A stretch of DNA of 14,500 nt, taken from Bacteroidota bacterium (lineage in GTDB: Bacteria; Bacteroidota; Bacteroidia; Flavobacteriales; Weeksellaceae). The translations under genes and the position numbers were made by a program. The stretch covers positions 1 to 14,500 of the forward strand of contig JAEYOX010000078.1 of the NCBI GenBank assembly GCA_023411265.1. Direction: 5' to 3'. How positions within the stretch are numbered: the first letter of the stretch is position 1; each line of letters opens with the position of its first letter. Below are positions 13,532 to 14,500 of the stretch, one piece after another. The notes under the pieces are model-generated. The model was not told the origin of the DNA, searched no databases, and was given only the letters and a program-made list of their open reading frames with translations.

Positions 13532-14500
13532 ATGATAAAAATTATCGACCGGTATATTATAAAAACCTTTTTCGCTCCGTTCCTGTTTATTTTCAGTGTA
13601 CTGTTTTTCATTTTCATTGTGAATATTGTATGGATACAGCTGGGTCAGTTTATGGGAAAAGGGTTGACGTACTGGGAAATAATTAAACTGTTATTCTATT
13701 TTGGAGTCAGCGTCATCAGTCTGGTCATGCCGCTTACCATTCTTTTATCCTCCATTATGACTTTCGGCGAGTTTGGCGAACGCTACGAATTGGCGGCGTT
13801 GAAAGCTGCCGGTGTTTCGCTCACCCGGGTCATGGCACCTCTTTTTGTGGTTTCCGTTCTTCTTTCTGTTATTTTGTTTTTGTTTCAGAACAATATTATG
13901 CCGGATTTCCAGAGAAAAGCCAAAAACATGATGTACAATATTGCCCAAACCCGGCCTGCTCTGAATTTTACCGAAGGCCAGTTTATCGATCAGATTCCGG
14001 GATATTTGGTTAAGTTTGATAAAATATCGGGCGAAAACGGAGAGAATCTCGAAGGGGTGTATATTCACAGAAAAGCTAATTCTTATCAGGATCAGCAGTC
14101 TATCCGGGCAGAAAAAGGAAAACTGATGCCTTCTCCCGAAAACAATAATTATCTGCGGCTGGTTCTTTTCAACGGATATGTTTTTGAAGAAAATATTTTC
14201 GGTAAAGGATTTACAGAAAGACAAAGACAACCCGATCAGGCAATAAAATTTGACACCCTCGTTTCTCATTTTGACATCAGTGAAATTATTAACAAAGCTA
14301 TTGAAGAGGAAAGAATTACCGACGATTACCGTTTTCAAACTTACGGCCAACTTTCAAAATCGCTTGTGGAAACAAGGAAATCCAACACCAAAACTTTTGA
14401 ATACATCAATAATGATTTAATGAGCCAGGTAAATCCTTACCTGAACAGTTCGGAGAAAGTATTAAATATTTCCATTGAAAGAATGCCTGTAAAACCTGCT
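13532..14500 (+). CDS. LptF/LptG-family (YjgP/YjgQ) permease, 5' part
   Basis: Inner-membrane half-transporter of the LPS export machine (LptB2FGC), which extracts lipopolysaccharide and passes it to the periplasmic bridge. The window holds the first 323 codons, open to the end, so the gene is cut by the window edge and not damaged. Visible features are an N-terminal amphipathic start MIKIIDRYIIKTFFAPF, transmembrane helices at about 13-35, 50-77 and 99-119, and the family loop FGERYELAALKAAGVSLTRVMAP (about 81-103), which contacts the LptB ATPase in characterised systems. A long polar periplasmic domain begins at about 122 (jellyroll region: FTEGQFIDQIPGYLVKFDKI...GVYIHRK...LRLVLFNGYVFEE). 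Flavobacteria often carry one long permease of this kind here. I cannot say whether this copy is LptF or LptG. Confidence 0.9.
   Translation, partial: MIKIIDRYIIKTFFAPFLFIFSVLFFIFIVNIVWIQLGQFMGKGLTYWEIIKLLFYFGVSVISLVMPLTILLSSIMTFGEFGERYELAALKAAGVSLTRVMAPLFVVSVLLSVILFLFQNNIMPDFQRKAKNMMYNIAQTRPALNFTEGQFIDQIPGYLVKFDKISGENGENLEGVYIHRKANSYQDQQSIRAEKGKLMPSPENNNYLRLVLFNGYVFEENIFGKGFTERQRQPDQAIKFDTLVSHFDISEIINKAIEEERITDDYRFQTYGQLSKSLVETRKSNTKTFEYINNDLMSQVNPYLNSSEKVLNISIERMPVKPA

Noticed and set aside
13745..14350. 201-codon frame on the minus strand opposite the permease gene
   Set aside because: It is antisense to a clearly conserved LptF/LptG-family reading frame and shows no recognisable domain; typical shadow frame.

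Overview
The window looks like a chromosomal segment of a flavobacterium (Bacteroidota), most likely from the Weeksellaceae/Chryseobacterium neighbourhood. The evidence is the mix of families (CCC-motif membrane protein paired with DUF2752, DUF5522, DUF4136, a TonB receptor followed by a beta-propeller surface lipoprotein, and an ftsK-lolA-lptF/G gene order), the mostly absent Shine-Dalgarno sequences, and several Bacteroidota-type -7 boxes (TAnnTTTG). The genus is inferred from recalled protein similarity, not computed.

Layout. Bases 1-777: a 59-residue Cys-rich DUF5522 protein and a DUF4136 lipoprotein on the + strand, ending at a strong hairpin that also serves the facing genes. Bases 797-2567 (minus strand): an NamA/YqjM-type old yellow enzyme, then a DUF2752 protein and a CCC-motif membrane protein. 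Bases 2584-5346 (minus): a two-gene oxidative-stress operon, a DUF892 ferritin-like protein followed by a large-subunit catalase (HPII/KatE type), closed by a terminator. Bases 5538-6042 (+): cytidine deaminase. Bases 6054-9216 (+): a vitamin B12 uptake operon, with a promoter-like box, a cobalamin riboswitch, a BtuB-like TonB-dependent receptor, a BtuG-like surface lipoprotein and a terminator. Bases 9229-9951: a strikingly AT-rich gene broken by one in-frame TAA. Bases 10138-14500 (+): ftsK (DNA translocase), a lolA-like lipoprotein carrier and the start of an LptF/LptG-family permease that runs off the window.

How the genes work together. The B12 block is the clearest functional unit. The riboswitch senses cobalamin and represses both genes; the lipoprotein would capture B12 at the cell surface and hand it to the BtuB-like channel. 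The catalase and ferritin-like protein form a peroxide/iron-stress pair. FtsK, LolA and LptF/G form an envelope and division block.

Several reading frames begin too early if the longest frame is taken. I moved the starts of namA, the DUF892 gene, btuB and lolA inward using promoter, riboswitch, signal-peptide and family-length evidence. I found no tRNA, rRNA, CRISPR array, insertion sequence or phage gene. Most of the window is ordinary core genome; the points worth a second look are the B12 locus, the broken AT-rich gene and a short repeat upstream of lolA.
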